The translations under genes were made by a program, and so were the position numbers. From NCBI RefSeq assembly GCF_020532605.1, contig NZ_JAJATW010000001.1:186001-250000 (forward strand): a stretch of DNA of 64,000 nt, in the 5' to 3' direction. Every line of letters begins with the position of its first letter. Position 1 is the first letter of the stretch. Below the pieces are notes generated by a model. That model was not told the DNA's origin and did no database searches. It saw only the letters and a program-made list of their open reading frames with translations. This DNA is from Marinomonas algarum (GTDB lineage Bacteria; Pseudomonadota; Gammaproteobacteria; Pseudomonadales; Marinomonadaceae). Positions 16,904 through 25,970 of this stretch are shown piece by piece.

Positions 16904-17821
16904 ATGCCATCTAAACACTTAAAAACGTTACTTTTCAGCTTCACTCTTATGGCTGTAGGAACGACATCAGCAATCGCGAAAACATACCAACACAGCCTTG
17001 GTACTATTGATATTGATAATGTCCCGCAACGTGTCATCGTACTGGGTTTTGGTAGCCTCGATTTTGTCAACGTGCTAGGTATCGAGCCTATAGCGATACC
17101 AAAGAAATTACTGCCTGAAAACTTAGCAAAATACAAAGCAGATAAATACACCAATACCGGCAGCCTTCAAGAAGCCAACTATGAAACACTTTTTACATTA
17201 AAGCCTGATCTGATTATTGCTGAAGCTCGCATGGCAGCCCTTTATAAAGATTTGAACGATATTGCACCTGTCTACATGTATAAAATTGACAGTCAAAATT
17301 ACTGGGAAACCACTAAGCATCACTGGAATAACCTTAGTGAAATTTTCGACAAAGAAGAGAGAGGTAAAGAGCTTATTTCTAACGTACAAACCAAAATCGA
17401 TGCGTTAAAATCAAAAAGCACAGCCACTCCACTAAAAGCCATGACGGTTATGAGCAACGGTGGCAATATCACATCATTTGGCCCTATTAGCCGCTTCTCT
17501 TTTGTGTATCAGGAAGCAGGATTTAAAACATCGAAATCGGTGAATGTAGAAGCCGAATCCCGTACACACGGCGATCTCATCTCCTTTGAATACATCGCCG
17601 ATGCACAACCAGATGTTTTATTGGTATTAGACCGTGACCAAGCCATTGGCAGAGCAACAGGTAAAGCAAAAGAAATGTTTGCAAACAACCTTGTTGAATC
17701 AACACCTGCAGCAAAAAATGAACGTATCACGTATATTGATCCTGTTGCTTGGTACTTGTCTTCAGGCGGTTATCACTCAACAAACGTAATGATTGATGAT
17801 TTAATGAAAGCTTATAATTAA
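16904..17821 (+). CDS. Siderophore ABC transporter, substrate-binding protein (VctP/FatB/YclQ type)
   Basis: About 305 residues from ATG at 16904 (AAAGGG ahead); a GTG directly before it is possible. The signal peptide runs to TSAIAK (about residue 25). The mature part is a class III (helical-backbone) binding protein: PQRVIVLGFGSLDFVNVLGI, GSLQEANYETLFTLKPDLIIAEAR, and a C-terminal DPVAWYLSSGG segment. This fits the VctP, FatB, CeuE and YclQ group, which bind ferric catecholate or related siderophores in the periplasm. It leads a run of two permeases and an ATPase. A strong hairpin follows it, which may raise its level above that of the permeases. No convincing Fur box is visible upstream; CATTATGATAACC near 16838 is a weak match. 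Confidence 0.9.
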   Translation: MPSKHLKTLLFSFTLMAVGTTSAIAKTYQHSLGTIDIDNVPQRVIVLGFGSLDFVNVLGIEPIAIPKKLLPENLAKYKADKYTNTGSLQEANYETLFTLKPDLIIAEARMAALYKDLNDIAPVYMYKIDSQNYWETTKHHWNNLSEIFDKEERGKELISNVQTKIDALKSKSTATPLKAMTVMSNGGNITSFGPISRFSFVYQEAGFKTSKSVNVEAESRTHGDLISFEYIADAQPDVLLVLDRDQAIGRATGKAKEMFANNLVESTPAAKNERITYIDPVAWYLSSGGYHSTNVMIDDLMKAYN

Positions 17822-17837
17822 TCTCATCATTGAGTGC

Positions 17838-17885
17838 TAGCCAGATATACCATGATGCATGGTTTATCTGGCTATTTACGTTTTT
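17838..17885 (+). terminator. Hairpin between binding-protein and permease genes
   Basis: TAGCCAGATA (17838-17847) pairs perfectly with TATCTGGCTA (17865-17874), with a near-perfect inner stem (TACCATG with CATGGTT), and is followed by TTTACGTTTTTG. It could be a partial terminator or an RNA 3'-stabiliser that allows more binding protein than permease to be made, a common arrangement in ABC importer operons. Confidence 0.6.
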
Positions 17886-17909
17886 GCCCCCCCATACTTT
17901 TGATTCTAT

Positions 17910-18866
17910 ATGAAACCAATCCATCTTTTCGCCGCACTACTGTTAGTCCTGTTGGCAGTCACGTCTCTTTCGGTCGGCGTCGCACACTTTTCTTTTAGTG
18001 CTGTTTTCTCTGGCGACAGCCAAGCAACCAATATTCTGCTGACCAGTCGACTGCCCCGTTTACTCGCCATCATGTTGGCTGGCGCCGGACTCAGTATCGC
18101 CGGACTCATCATGCAACAAATCGTGCAAAACCGTTTTGCAGCGCCCTCTACGACAGGCACGATTGATTGGGCCATGCTGGGCTATATGGTGGCACTCATT
18201 GCTTTTTCAAATATGGGTGGATGGATTCATCTACTAACCATCTTTGCTTTTTCTGTTTTTGGTACGCTGTTATTCGTACGTTTTTTACAACGCTTAAAAT
18301 TTAAAAACACCATCATGGTGCCGCTTATTGGCATCATGTACGGCAATATTGTCTCAGCATTAACCACCTTTATTGCGTACAAATATGACTTAGTTCAGAC
18401 ACTCGGCTCATGGACAGTAGCCAACTTCGCCTCTGTACTTCAAGGCAACTATGAGTTTCTTTATATTGCACTCCCAGTCTCTTTATTGGCCTACGTTTAC
18501 GCCAACAAATTTAGCGCAGCCAGTGTAGGAGAAAACTTCGCAAAAAACATTGGTCTAAATTACCAACGTATTATCATAATTGGCGTGATGTTAGTGGCAA
18601 TACTGTCTTCTTCCATTGTTATGATTGTCGGTATGATTCCCTTCCTAGGGTTAATCGTCCCTAACATCGTCTCCTTGTTTATTGGCGACAACATGAGTCG
18701 AAATTTACCTTGGACCGCCTATCTCGGCGTTTTACTCGTACTGGCTTGTGACATTATTGGGCGCTTAATTATTTTCCCATACGAAATCCCTATCTCCATG
18801 ATTATCAGCATCTTAGGCGGCATTGTGTTCATCTGCTTAATTTTACGAGACAAGTCGAATGCCTAA
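17910..18866 (+). CDS. Siderophore ABC transporter permease (VctD/FatD/YclN type)
   Basis: 318 residues with about nine membrane helices of the FecCD/BtuC family. LPRLLAIMLAGAGLSIAGLIMQQIVQNRFAAPSTTG (about 49-84) is the conserved N-terminal half motif, and GMIPFLGLIVPNIVSLFIGDN (about 246-266) is the coupling-helix region that contacts the ATPase. Sequence features such as TGTIDWAMLG distinguish the VctD/YclN subgroup. It overlaps the next permease gene by 8 bases, so they are co-translated. The protein forms one half of the inner-membrane channel for the ferric siderophore. Confidence 0.92.
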   Translation: MKPIHLFAALLLVLLAVTSLSVGVAHFSFSAVFSGDSQATNILLTSRLPRLLAIMLAGAGLSIAGLIMQQIVQNRFAAPSTTGTIDWAMLGYMVALIAFSNMGGWIHLLTIFAFSVFGTLLFVRFLQRLKFKNTIMVPLIGIMYGNIVSALTTFIAYKYDLVQTLGSWTVANFASVLQGNYEFLYIALPVSLLAYVYANKFSAASVGENFAKNIGLNYQRIIIIGVMLVAILSSSIVMIVGMIPFLGLIVPNIVSLFIGDNMSRNLPWTAYLGVLLVLACDIIGRLIIFPYEIPISMIISILGGIVFICLILRDKSNA

Positions 18867-19854
18867 CCTAACGCCCAAAAGCTTGTCCAACCATCCTTTA
18901 ATAAAAGGCGATACGGTAAAGCTGATGATATTAGCAGCGCTAGCCATCGCCATTTGCGCTGTATTCTTAGGAAAAGGCTTAACCGCAGACAACTACGAAT
19001 TCTTTTTATCTCGCCGTATCCCTAAGATTTTGGCCATCACATTGGCCGCCATCGCCATTGCCTCTTCCTCACTGATTTTTCAAACCATTACGACCAATCG
19101 AATCCTCACCCCCTCCATACTGGGCTTTGACTCACTCTATGTGATGATTCAGGTATTGCTTGTGGTGGCCTTTGGTGGTTTTAGTATGGTGATTACGGAC
19201 AGCAAATTAAACTTCCTGATTGCAACCAGCATCATGATAGTAAGCGCCATGACGCTATTTCATTTCTACTTTAGTGGACGCCCTCGCAATATTTTTACCC
19301 TACTGCTTGTTGGAGTTGTGTTAAGCAGCTTGTTTAGCAGCATTACGGGGTTTTTCACCATGGTTATAAACCCCGATGAATTTACTTTTATCCAAGGCTC
19401 CATGTTTGCAAGCTTTAACAATATCAATTCAGAACTCGTCTATTGGTGCCTTATCCCAATCTTTTTTTGCTGCGTTTACCTTTTAAGGTTGTCTAATAAA
19501 CTCGATGTAATGTGGCTAGGTGCAGAAAACGCAAAAAGTTTAGGGGTAAACACCCATAGACTGACCATGCAAGTCATGCTTGTGATCACCATCATGGTGT
19601 CCATCTCAACAGCACTCATTGGCCCGATACTCTTTTTTGGGCTTATTGTTGTAGCGCTGACTCGCCAGTTATTTTCTAGCTTCAAGCATCGTTTTTTAAT
19701 GATAGCGAGCGCTATTCTTTCCATCGTTTTGCTCGTCGGAGGCCAATGGGTTATAGAAAATTTATTCGACTTTAACACTACCATTAGCGTCATCATCAAC
19801 TTTATTGGTGGTAGTTATTTCTTATACCTTTTGATGAAAAACAAACTGGATTAA
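18859..19854 (+). CDS. Siderophore ABC transporter permease (VctG/FatC/YclO type)
   Basis: 331 residues, FecCD/BtuC-like, about nine helices. RRIPKILAITLAAIAIASSSLIFQTITTNRILTPSILGFDSLYV (about 51-94) and ALIGPILFFGLIVVALTRQL (about 253-272) are the matching conserved segments. The TNRILTPSILGFDSLY signature belongs to the second-permease subgroup of VctPDGC/YclNOPQ systems. It overlaps its partner permease by 8 bases and is followed 12 bases later by the ATPase gene. Confidence 0.92.
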   Translation: MPNLTPKSLSNHPLIKGDTVKLMILAALAIAICAVFLGKGLTADNYEFFLSRRIPKILAITLAAIAIASSSLIFQTITTNRILTPSILGFDSLYVMIQVLLVVAFGGFSMVITDSKLNFLIATSIMIVSAMTLFHFYFSGRPRNIFTLLLVGVVLSSLFSSITGFFTMVINPDEFTFIQGSMFASFNNINSELVYWCLIPIFFCCVYLLRLSNKLDVMWLGAENAKSLGVNTHRLTMQVMLVITIMVSISTALIGPILFFGLIVVALTRQLFSSFKHRFLMIASAILSIVLLVGGQWVIENLFDFNTTISVIINFIGGSYFLYLLMKNKLD

Positions 19855-19866
19855 AGGCTAAACTAA

Positions 19867-20628
19867 GTGATTAAAATCAGCGGATTAAGTAAAAAATACA
19901 ACGACAAATACGTCGTCAAAAATGCCGAAGCCTTCTTTCCTTTAGGCAAAGTGACCAGCATTATTGGTCCCAATGGGGCAGGTAAAAGTACGTTACTTTC
20001 AATGGCCAGTCGTTTAACGGAAAGTGATGCCGGTGAGATCGTCATTGGTGACAAACCTTTAGAAGAATGGGACAGCACTGATCTCGCGAAACGTTTATCC
20101 GTACTAAGCCAATCAAACAATATCAATATGCGCTTTACCGTCCGTGAATTAGTGGCATTTGGACGTTTCCCTTATTCTCAAGGTCGGCTGACAGAAAAAG
20201 ACAACAACATCATTGAGGATGCCTTACACCATTTGAGCATCTCACATTTACAAGACCGCTATATTGATCAACTGTCTGGCGGTCAAAAACAAATGGCATT
20301 TATTGCCATGGTGGTTGCTCAAAATACGGATTACATTTTCCTCGATGAACCGCTAAACAACCTAGATATCAAACACTCCGTTGATATCATGGCAACCCTG
20401 AAAAAATTGGCTGATGAATACAACAAAGCCGTGGTGATTGTGATTCATGACATCAACTTTGCATCCTGCTATTCCGACAATATCGTTGCGATGAAACAGG
20501 GAGAAGTCATAAAAAGCGGTCGTGTCGAAGACGTCATTAAAGAACAAGTATTAAACAACATCTACGAAATCCCCTTCAAGGTTCAAGAGATTGATGGCAA
20601 CAGAATCTCACTTTACTATCGTAGGTAA
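19867..20628 (+). CDS. Siderophore ABC transporter ATPase (VctC/FatE/YclP type)
   Basis: 253 residues from GTG at 19867 with AAAGG ahead. Walker A GPNGAGKST (34-42), Q-loop near VLSQSNNINMRFTV, signature LSGGQKQ (about 137-143), Walker B YIFLDEP and the switch histidine in VIHDIN are all intact. It powers import of the ferric siderophore through the two permeases encoded just upstream. The gene closes the four-gene cassette; the next sequence is a fragment of an IS5-type transposase. Confidence 0.95.
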   Translation: MIKISGLSKKYNDKYVVKNAEAFFPLGKVTSIIGPNGAGKSTLLSMASRLTESDAGEIVIGDKPLEEWDSTDLAKRLSVLSQSNNINMRFTVRELVAFGRFPYSQGRLTEKDNNIIEDALHHLSISHLQDRYIDQLSGGQKQMAFIAMVVAQNTDYIFLDEPLNNLDIKHSVDIMATLKKLADEYNKAVVIVIHDINFASCYSDNIVAMKQGEVIKSGRVEDVIKEQVLNNIYEIPFKVQEIDGNRISLYYRR

Positions 20629-20788
20629 CAGCACGCCCTCTTCTTTATAATCTAAGGAAACTGTGATGAATAAGTCGCACAGCAGTCAGTACTTCTAATT
20701 CGGTTAAAAAGCAAAATATCAAACACTTTCAGTACTGTTACCTCCTAAAGAAGTTCATTTTGCCTTATTTAGGAGCTTTTGAACGAAC

Positions 20789-20881
20789 TACTCCTTTGTC
20801 GCTCGTATCATCTGGTCAACTCTGAACACATTGGCTAAAGTAAACAGCATTGTCAATTTGATTTGTACTTTATGAAATGGA
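20789..20881 (-). pseudogene. C-terminal fragment of an IS5-type transposase
   Basis: On the minus strand a frame reads PFHKVQIKLTMLFTLANVF then RVDQMIRATKE and a stop near 20790. It closely follows the end of IS5 InsH (LAMLFTLANLFRADQMIR). The catalytic part is lost. It is in the same orientation as the N-terminal fragment at 16526-16770, so the ABC cassette lies between the remains of two directly repeated IS5 copies. The rest of 20629-21009 holds no gene that I can support. Confidence 0.78.
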
Positions 20882-21009
20882 TGTAATGACAAGGAGTCGT
20901 AACACAGATAAGGAAATGCCTAGGGATCAACTGAAGCCACGACTGAATGTTTATAATGCAATACAGCTCTTAGAGTGGTTCTAGAAATTTCCTGAGTAAC
21001 GATAAGGGC

Positions 21010-22620
21010 TTACTCATTAAACAGCCCAATTAACCCGTCCGCTAACATGACGCGCCAGCTAAAGTAATCATGGCCACTGGCGGCTTCTTGTATTGAGGCA
21101 GAATAGCCTTTTGATTTTAGCACTTGGTACACTTGATGGTTGGTGTCAAGGATGCTTTTGCCTTCTGGTTTTGCCTCAAATAGGCCAGCCGTTAGAAAAA
21201 TCTCCAACTCTTTTTTAGGCTCTGAACGAAAAAGCTCGGCCATCCAATTGTCGGTTTCTGTTTTCGTTGTGAGCTGGAAGATTGAGGCTTCAGGTTCAGG
21301 GGACCACCAGAAAGAACCGGATTGGCTAAGCACTTTCCCAAAGCGTTCTGGGTGTTGGAAGGCAATGTACATGGAAGCCAAGCCACCGAAGCTTGAGCCA
21401 GATAAGACGGTGTTTTCCGCCGTAGGGCAAATCTTTTCACTTTGACACAACCATGGCATAAATTCATTGGCTAGAAATTCAGAATAGGCTGTGTTTGGAG
21501 TGAGTTCTTCCGCTCTCATGCTAGGAAGCGGTGTATTAACAAATACGGCTCTCATGGGGGGAATCAGTTTTTGAGCAATTAAATTATCAAGAATGACAGG
21601 CGTCGGGACTTTATTTAAGTAGGAATCCCCATCAAATAAAATAAGAAGCGGGGCGTCTTGCTTGATTGGGTAGCTTTTGTTGGGTTGGTATAAGCTAATT
21701 TTTCTGGCTAATGCGTTGTTATCTTTTTGATAAATATGGTCTGTGACCGATCCTTTGGGGTTCCCCATGGTACTTGTGAGCGTATCTTTCGGTGCGGTTG
21801 GCAGTGTTAGGGTTGACGCGGCACCGAATAAATTATCGTTTTCACTGAATTTTGGTTGAAGGTTAAGTGGATCGGATTGGGATGTCGCAAGTACCGCTCT
21901 TCTTTGCTGACGGCTTTTACTGTCGACAAGTTGTGGGACATTAGGCGCGACTCGGTAGGAAAAACGCGTTTCTAAAGGCACTTCATAGGAGTGAAACCAG
22001 ATATTACTGTTATCCAACTGAGTTAAGTGTATGTGACCTTCGTAAGGTGCGCCTAATATTCTGACATTGTCTACAAAACCCTTGTATAAAAAAGTCACCA
22101 GTGCGGTACCATTATCTGTGTATTCGACCAAAGGTGTGCCACCTTTCTGCTCTACTTGCTGCCAAAATAGGGTATCGGCTTGTTCAACTCCTTGATCCAA
22201 GCGATTTTTTGTTTGAAGTATTAAAGGACTCGTGATTGTCGTGTCTGGAGAAACGTACTGACTTTCTTGTAGGGCCATTGTATTAAGAGCGACATCGATA
22301 TTGGCCGTACTCTTGTTTTCCGTAATAAATTCAATGGTGTAGTGGTCGCTTTTGTCCACATACCAGAAAATTTCTACTTCTTTGCTTGGTGAATTGATCA
22401 ACTGTTTAACCGTTTCCCCTTTAGAATTCATCACGGTTACTTGGCTAAGCCGTTGATCGCTGCGGATGTACCCATTGAAATAGCGTGGTTTTTCAATCAG
22501 CAAGTCAGCACTCTCTTTTGTGGCTATTTTGATATGCTGAGGTTCATTTATTTTTAACGCCACTGCGTTTGCATTTAAGGAAAAAATCATTAGTAATGTG
22601 GTTAGTCCAATTTTTTTCAT
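21010..22620 (-). CDS. Periplasmic siderophore (enterobactin-type) esterase
   Basis: 536 residues with a signal peptide ending near NANAVA (about residue 20). The first half carries an enterochelin-esterase N-terminal domain (YKGFVDNVRILGAPYEG, SNIWFHSYEVPLETRFSYRV). The C-terminal alpha/beta hydrolase domain has LLILFDGDSYL, the nucleophile elbow GSSFGG with serine near residue 410, and a histidine in SGHDYFSW. It resembles Fes/IroD but is exported, like the periplasmic esterases PfeE and IroE. It should cut a tri-catecholate siderophore in the periplasm before import. It is divergent from an AraC-type regulator and shares a palindromic Fur-like box with it. Confidence 0.9.
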   Translation of the reverse strand: MKKIGLTTLLMIFSLNANAVALKINEPQHIKIATKESADLLIEKPRYFNGYIRSDQRLSQVTVMNSKGETVKQLINSPSKEVEIFWYVDKSDHYTIEFITENKSTANIDVALNTMALQESQYVSPDTTITSPLILQTKNRLDQGVEQADTLFWQQVEQKGGTPLVEYTDNGTALVTFLYKGFVDNVRILGAPYEGHIHLTQLDNSNIWFHSYEVPLETRFSYRVAPNVPQLVDSKSRQQRRAVLATSQSDPLNLQPKFSENDNLFGAASTLTLPTAPKDTLTSTMGNPKGSVTDHIYQKDNNALARKISLYQPNKSYPIKQDAPLLILFDGDSYLNKVPTPVILDNLIAQKLIPPMRAVFVNTPLPSMRAEELTPNTAYSEFLANEFMPWLCQSEKICPTAENTVLSGSSFGGLASMYIAFQHPERFGKVLSQSGSFWWSPEPEASIFQLTTKTETDNWMAELFRSEPKKELEIFLTAGLFEAKPEGKSILDTNHQVYQVLKSKGYSASIQEAASGHDYFSWRVMLADGLIGLFNE

Positions 22621-22640
22621 AAGATAGCAAGCTCATTCCA

Positions 22641-22663
22641 TTAATGATATTTATTATCATTAA
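22641..22663. promoter_or_regulatory. Palindromic Fur-like box between esterase and AraC genes
   Basis: TTAATGATA (22641-22649), five bases, then its exact complement TATCATTAA (22655-22663). It lies 20 bases from the esterase start and about 85 from the regulator start, so one site could control both divergent genes. Confidence 0.7.
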
Positions 22664-22748
22664 TGTTAGTTTTATGTTGCTATAATTAACAGCTTACTGT
22701 GCTATTCAAATCCATCATATCGTTATTAAAAAACGGCAAAAAATCAAA

Positions 22749-23747
22749 ATGACTAAAAAAATCACTTCACCATACCAAAAGAATGCCTTGATACGTTGGG
22801 TGAAAGATGAAAATGACTGGGTACTGGTCTCAGATAAAACCGATGTGTCAGAGACATTGCTAGAAAGTGAGCTGCTTTGCTATAACGTTAAAAGTAGCTT
22901 TTCGCTCAATGGCGGAACAACAAAAGAACTTGTAGATCATCAGGTTATTTCAACAGCTGAAAAGTCCTTGATTTTAGTTATTTTGCTGGAAGGTAAGCTG
23001 GATTTCGGTTATGACGATCGTCGGTTTATGCTAGATGCTAGCGTACACCCTGTAGGAGTGCTTGTTAATCTTGCTAGACCCGTTATTTTTAGGCGTATTC
23101 TTTGTAAAGGAAATAGGTTAACCAAGTTAAACGTTATCTTGCCGACGGAATGGGTCACTGAGAGAGCCACTGCGAATTTCAACTTAAATGCTTTTATAAA
23201 TGAACATAAAGCGAGCTTATATTTGGATTTGAAGGATGACATGTTGAGCTTGGTGGCTGACATCCTTTGTCAAAAAAAATCAGCCGATTTGCTGGAAAAA
23301 ATCAACTTAGAAATTTTGGTTCAAAGACTGATTGTACAAGTGTTAAAGCAAGTTATAGCGACGGAATCTGCTAGCATGGAAGTCTTAGAAAAGGCATCTA
23401 ACGGGAGGGAAGGTGTCAGTGCAAGCAAGTCAAAGAACAGTACCGATGATTTGATACGTTATATTGAAGATAACTTAGACAGAGAATTATCTGCTAAATC
23501 ATTAAGTGAATATATGGCTATGAGTGAATCCAATCTACAGAGAAGGTTTAAGCAGAGTTTGGGTTGTAATGTGCAGAGTTATATACGTCGTCGAAGGTTA
23601 GAAATTGCACGGCAACAATTGGAAAAAGGTATCTTTTCAATAGCTGAAGTAGCTTACAGTGCAGGGTATAAATACCCTTCCAATTTTACCAATGCTTTTA
23701 AAAAAACTTTCGGCTATCCTCCAGCGGAAGTGCCCTTATATAGGTAG
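22749..23747 (+). CDS. AraC-family regulator of siderophore use (PchR/YbtA type)
   Basis: 332 residues. The C-terminal 95 residues form two helix-turn-helix units: LSEYMAMSESNLQRRFKQSLG and FSIAEVAYSAGYKYPSNFTNAFKKTFGYPPAE, the AraC signature. The N-terminal domain (residues 1-220) is like those of PchR and related siderophore-sensing regulators, which bind the ferric siderophore and activate the matching receptor gene. Its position between a siderophore esterase (divergent) and a TonB receptor gene (64 bases to the open frame downstream, same strand) supports this. The ligand is unknown. The linker around EKASNGREGVSASKSKN is unusually polar. Confidence 0.88.
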   Translation: MTKKITSPYQKNALIRWVKDENDWVLVSDKTDVSETLLESELLCYNVKSSFSLNGGTTKELVDHQVISTAEKSLILVILLEGKLDFGYDDRRFMLDASVHPVGVLVNLARPVIFRRILCKGNRLTKLNVILPTEWVTERATANFNLNAFINEHKASLYLDLKDDMLSLVADILCQKKSADLLEKINLEILVQRLIVQVLKQVIATESASMEVLEKASNGREGVSASKSKNSTDDLIRYIEDNLDRELSAKSLSEYMAMSESNLQRRFKQSLGCNVQSYIRRRRLEIARQQLEKGIFSIAEVAYSAGYKYPSNFTNAFKKTFGYPPAEVPLYR

Positions 23748-23815
23748 CAAGATCGATTATTTTCATGATTTGAATAAGCTTTTTACTTTCAATAATTAGT
23801 AATGTAAATTTTGTT

Positions 23816-23834
23816 GATAACAATTCTCATTATG
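23816..23834 (+). promoter_or_regulatory. Fur-like box upstream of the second TonB receptor gene
   Basis: GATAACAATTCTCATTATG matches the 19-base Fur consensus at about 14 positions. It lies about 55 bases upstream of the likely receptor start. Confidence 0.65.
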
Positions 23835-23888
23835 TATATTGTTCCTTCCGTTATTAAATTGCCGATAAATGGTAGGGATCTTTATCTT

Positions 23889-25835
23889 ATGTTTACTAAG
23901 AAAAAACTTTTTATAAGTATGCTTGCAACTTCGCCTTTTCTAGGTGCTTACGCTGAAGCTACAGATCAAAATGATGTGCAATTAGACGCCATGATAGTGA
24001 CCGCTACGATGGCGGAAACAAAAATCGAAGATGCTCCAGCCTTTGCTACTATTGTTACAAAAGATGACATTGCTAAATCTTCTATTAATAGTGTTGCGGA
24101 TTTATTGCGTGAAACGGTTGGCGTGAATAACTTGAGCAACTCATCAGGTCGAGATGAGATTCAAATTCGTGGTATGGATGGTGATTACACTGTTTTCTTA
24201 GTGAATGGTAAACGAGTTTCCTCAGGAAGTGCCTTTGCAAAAGGCAGTGACGCAGATGTGAACAGTGTACCGCTAAACTCTATTGAACGAATTGAAGTTA
24301 TACGTGGCCCTATGTCAGTGCTTTACGGCGCTGATGCGATTGGCGGCGTGGTGAACGTTATTACTAAAAAGCCTCAGGCTGGTGATGACTGGACTGGTAC
24401 CATCACTGCCGAAGCACGAATTATTGATTCTGGAGAAGACGGTGATCAGTATCGTGTCGGTGTTTCAGGTATGGGGGCTATTACAGATAAATTATCCATG
24501 TCTATTAGCGTTGAAGACTCAAGTCAAGACGCTTGGTTCGCAGAGAGTGATGATAACTATCCACTACGTGAAGAAAGAAATTCTCAAAACCTTTCCTCAA
24601 CCTTGTCTTGGCAAGCAGCAGAGAATCAACAGGTTGATGTCGACTTTGGGTACAACCATGATGAACGACCTTACCAAGCCTTCAGTAATACAGCATATCG
24701 AGAGCAAGAAATTACTCGCACAGATTTAGCAATAACTCATAAAGGACAATGGGACTGGGCAGACACGACGGCCTATATTAAGCGAGAAGAAAGTGATGTG
24801 TATGATTACAACACTCAGTACGCAAGCACAGGGGAAGTCGAGCATGATGGCCTCGAATCTAACAACACTTATGCGAAAGCCTATGCAAATAGGGTGTTAG
24901 GTAAGCATGCACTTATGGGTGGCATCGACTTCAAACAGGAAGAGCTTAAAGACGATTACTATTTAACAAGCGATGATGAAAGTGCTTATCAATATGGCCT
25001 TTTTGCTCAAGATGAAATGGCATTGACTGAAAAACTTGCCCTTACTCTGGGTGGGAGACTAGATAATCATGAAGTCTATGGAAGTAACTTCTCTCCCAAA
25101 GCATACCTTGTTTATAACCTTGACGAGACATTGACTCTAAAAGGCGGTGTAACACAAGCATTTAAAGCACCTGCCTTACTTAATTATAGTGAAAATTACT
25201 CTCAGGCTAGCTGTGGTGGTAGCTGCTTATTATCTGGTAACCCAGATCTGGAAGCAGAAACCAGTATGAGTTATGAGTTCGGTTTTGATTATCATAAGAA
25301 AGGGTTAGGTATAACGGGTGCAGTTTTCCGTAACGACGTTGACAATTTAATCGATCGTTATGTCGGCAAAGACTCTGATGGTAACACAGAGGTAGCCTGG
25401 ATTAATGTCAATAAAGCTATGACACAGGGCCTTGAATTAAGTGTTGTCACCTCATTGACAGAAGACTTGCAACTTAAAGCAAATTATACGTATTTAGATA
25501 CGGAAGCCGAAGATTCTGATGGTACAAAAACGGTCCTAACCGGACGACCAGAGGATCAAGCAAGCTTGTCTTTTGATTATCAAGCAACAGATATCTTAGG
25601 CACATACGCTACGGTTAATTACATCTCAGGTATGCAGGCATCTTCTTCAGGTGATCAAGAGCTACCTTCTTACTACCGTACCGATATCGGTCTAGTTGCG
25701 GATGTTACCGATAATCTTGTTATCCGTGCAGGCATTAAAAACATCGGTGATGTTCGCTTAGATGAAGAAGATACAAATTATACCACTTATGAAATAGGTC
25801 GTAGCTTCTTTGCAAGTGCTGCTTATAATTTCTAA
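23889..25835 (+). CDS. TonB-dependent siderophore receptor (FepA/CirA/IrgA/VctA-like)
   Basis: 648 residues from ATG at 23889 (AGGGA ahead), because a signal peptide (MFTKKKLFISMLATSPFLG, ending near AYAEA) follows at once; the frame is open further up but across the Fur-like box. TonB box region DAMIVTATMAE; plug with DLLRETVGVNNLS, GRDEIQIRGMDGDYTVFLVNGKR and RIEVIRGPMSVLYGADAIGGVVNVITKK; barrel ending in FFASAAYNF. The paired cysteines in SCGGSCLLSGNPDL are typical of an extracellular loop in this subgroup. With the esterase and AraC genes it forms a complete uptake set for a catecholate-type siderophore. Catechol preference is inferred from similarity and context. Confidence 0.93.
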   Translation: MFTKKKLFISMLATSPFLGAYAEATDQNDVQLDAMIVTATMAETKIEDAPAFATIVTKDDIAKSSINSVADLLRETVGVNNLSNSSGRDEIQIRGMDGDYTVFLVNGKRVSSGSAFAKGSDADVNSVPLNSIERIEVIRGPMSVLYGADAIGGVVNVITKKPQAGDDWTGTITAEARIIDSGEDGDQYRVGVSGMGAITDKLSMSISVEDSSQDAWFAESDDNYPLREERNSQNLSSTLSWQAAENQQVDVDFGYNHDERPYQAFSNTAYREQEITRTDLAITHKGQWDWADTTAYIKREESDVYDYNTQYASTGEVEHDGLESNNTYAKAYANRVLGKHALMGGIDFKQEELKDDYYLTSDDESAYQYGLFAQDEMALTEKLALTLGGRLDNHEVYGSNFSPKAYLVYNLDETLTLKGGVTQAFKAPALLNYSENYSQASCGGSCLLSGNPDLEAETSMSYEFGFDYHKKGLGITGAVFRNDVDNLIDRYVGKDSDGNTEVAWINVNKAMTQGLELSVVTSLTEDLQLKANYTYLDTEAEDSDGTKTVLTGRPEDQASLSFDYQATDILGTYATVNYISGMQASSSGDQELPSYYRTDIGLVADVTDNLVIRAGIKNIGDVRLDEEDTNYTTYEIGRSFFASAAYNF

Positions 25836-25970
25836 ATAGAGTCTATGTACTTTAGCTTTAACGTAAACTGACACTCAGTTATCACTGAATAATGGCGTTT
25901 CAAACATAAAACGTCATTATCCAGGGATCTTCCAGTAAGAAAATTATTTTAATCATAATCGCTCTAAAAA

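Noticed and set aside
23811-23888. Longer N terminus for the second TonB receptor gene
   Set aside because: It would be encoded over the Fur-like box and delay the signal peptide.
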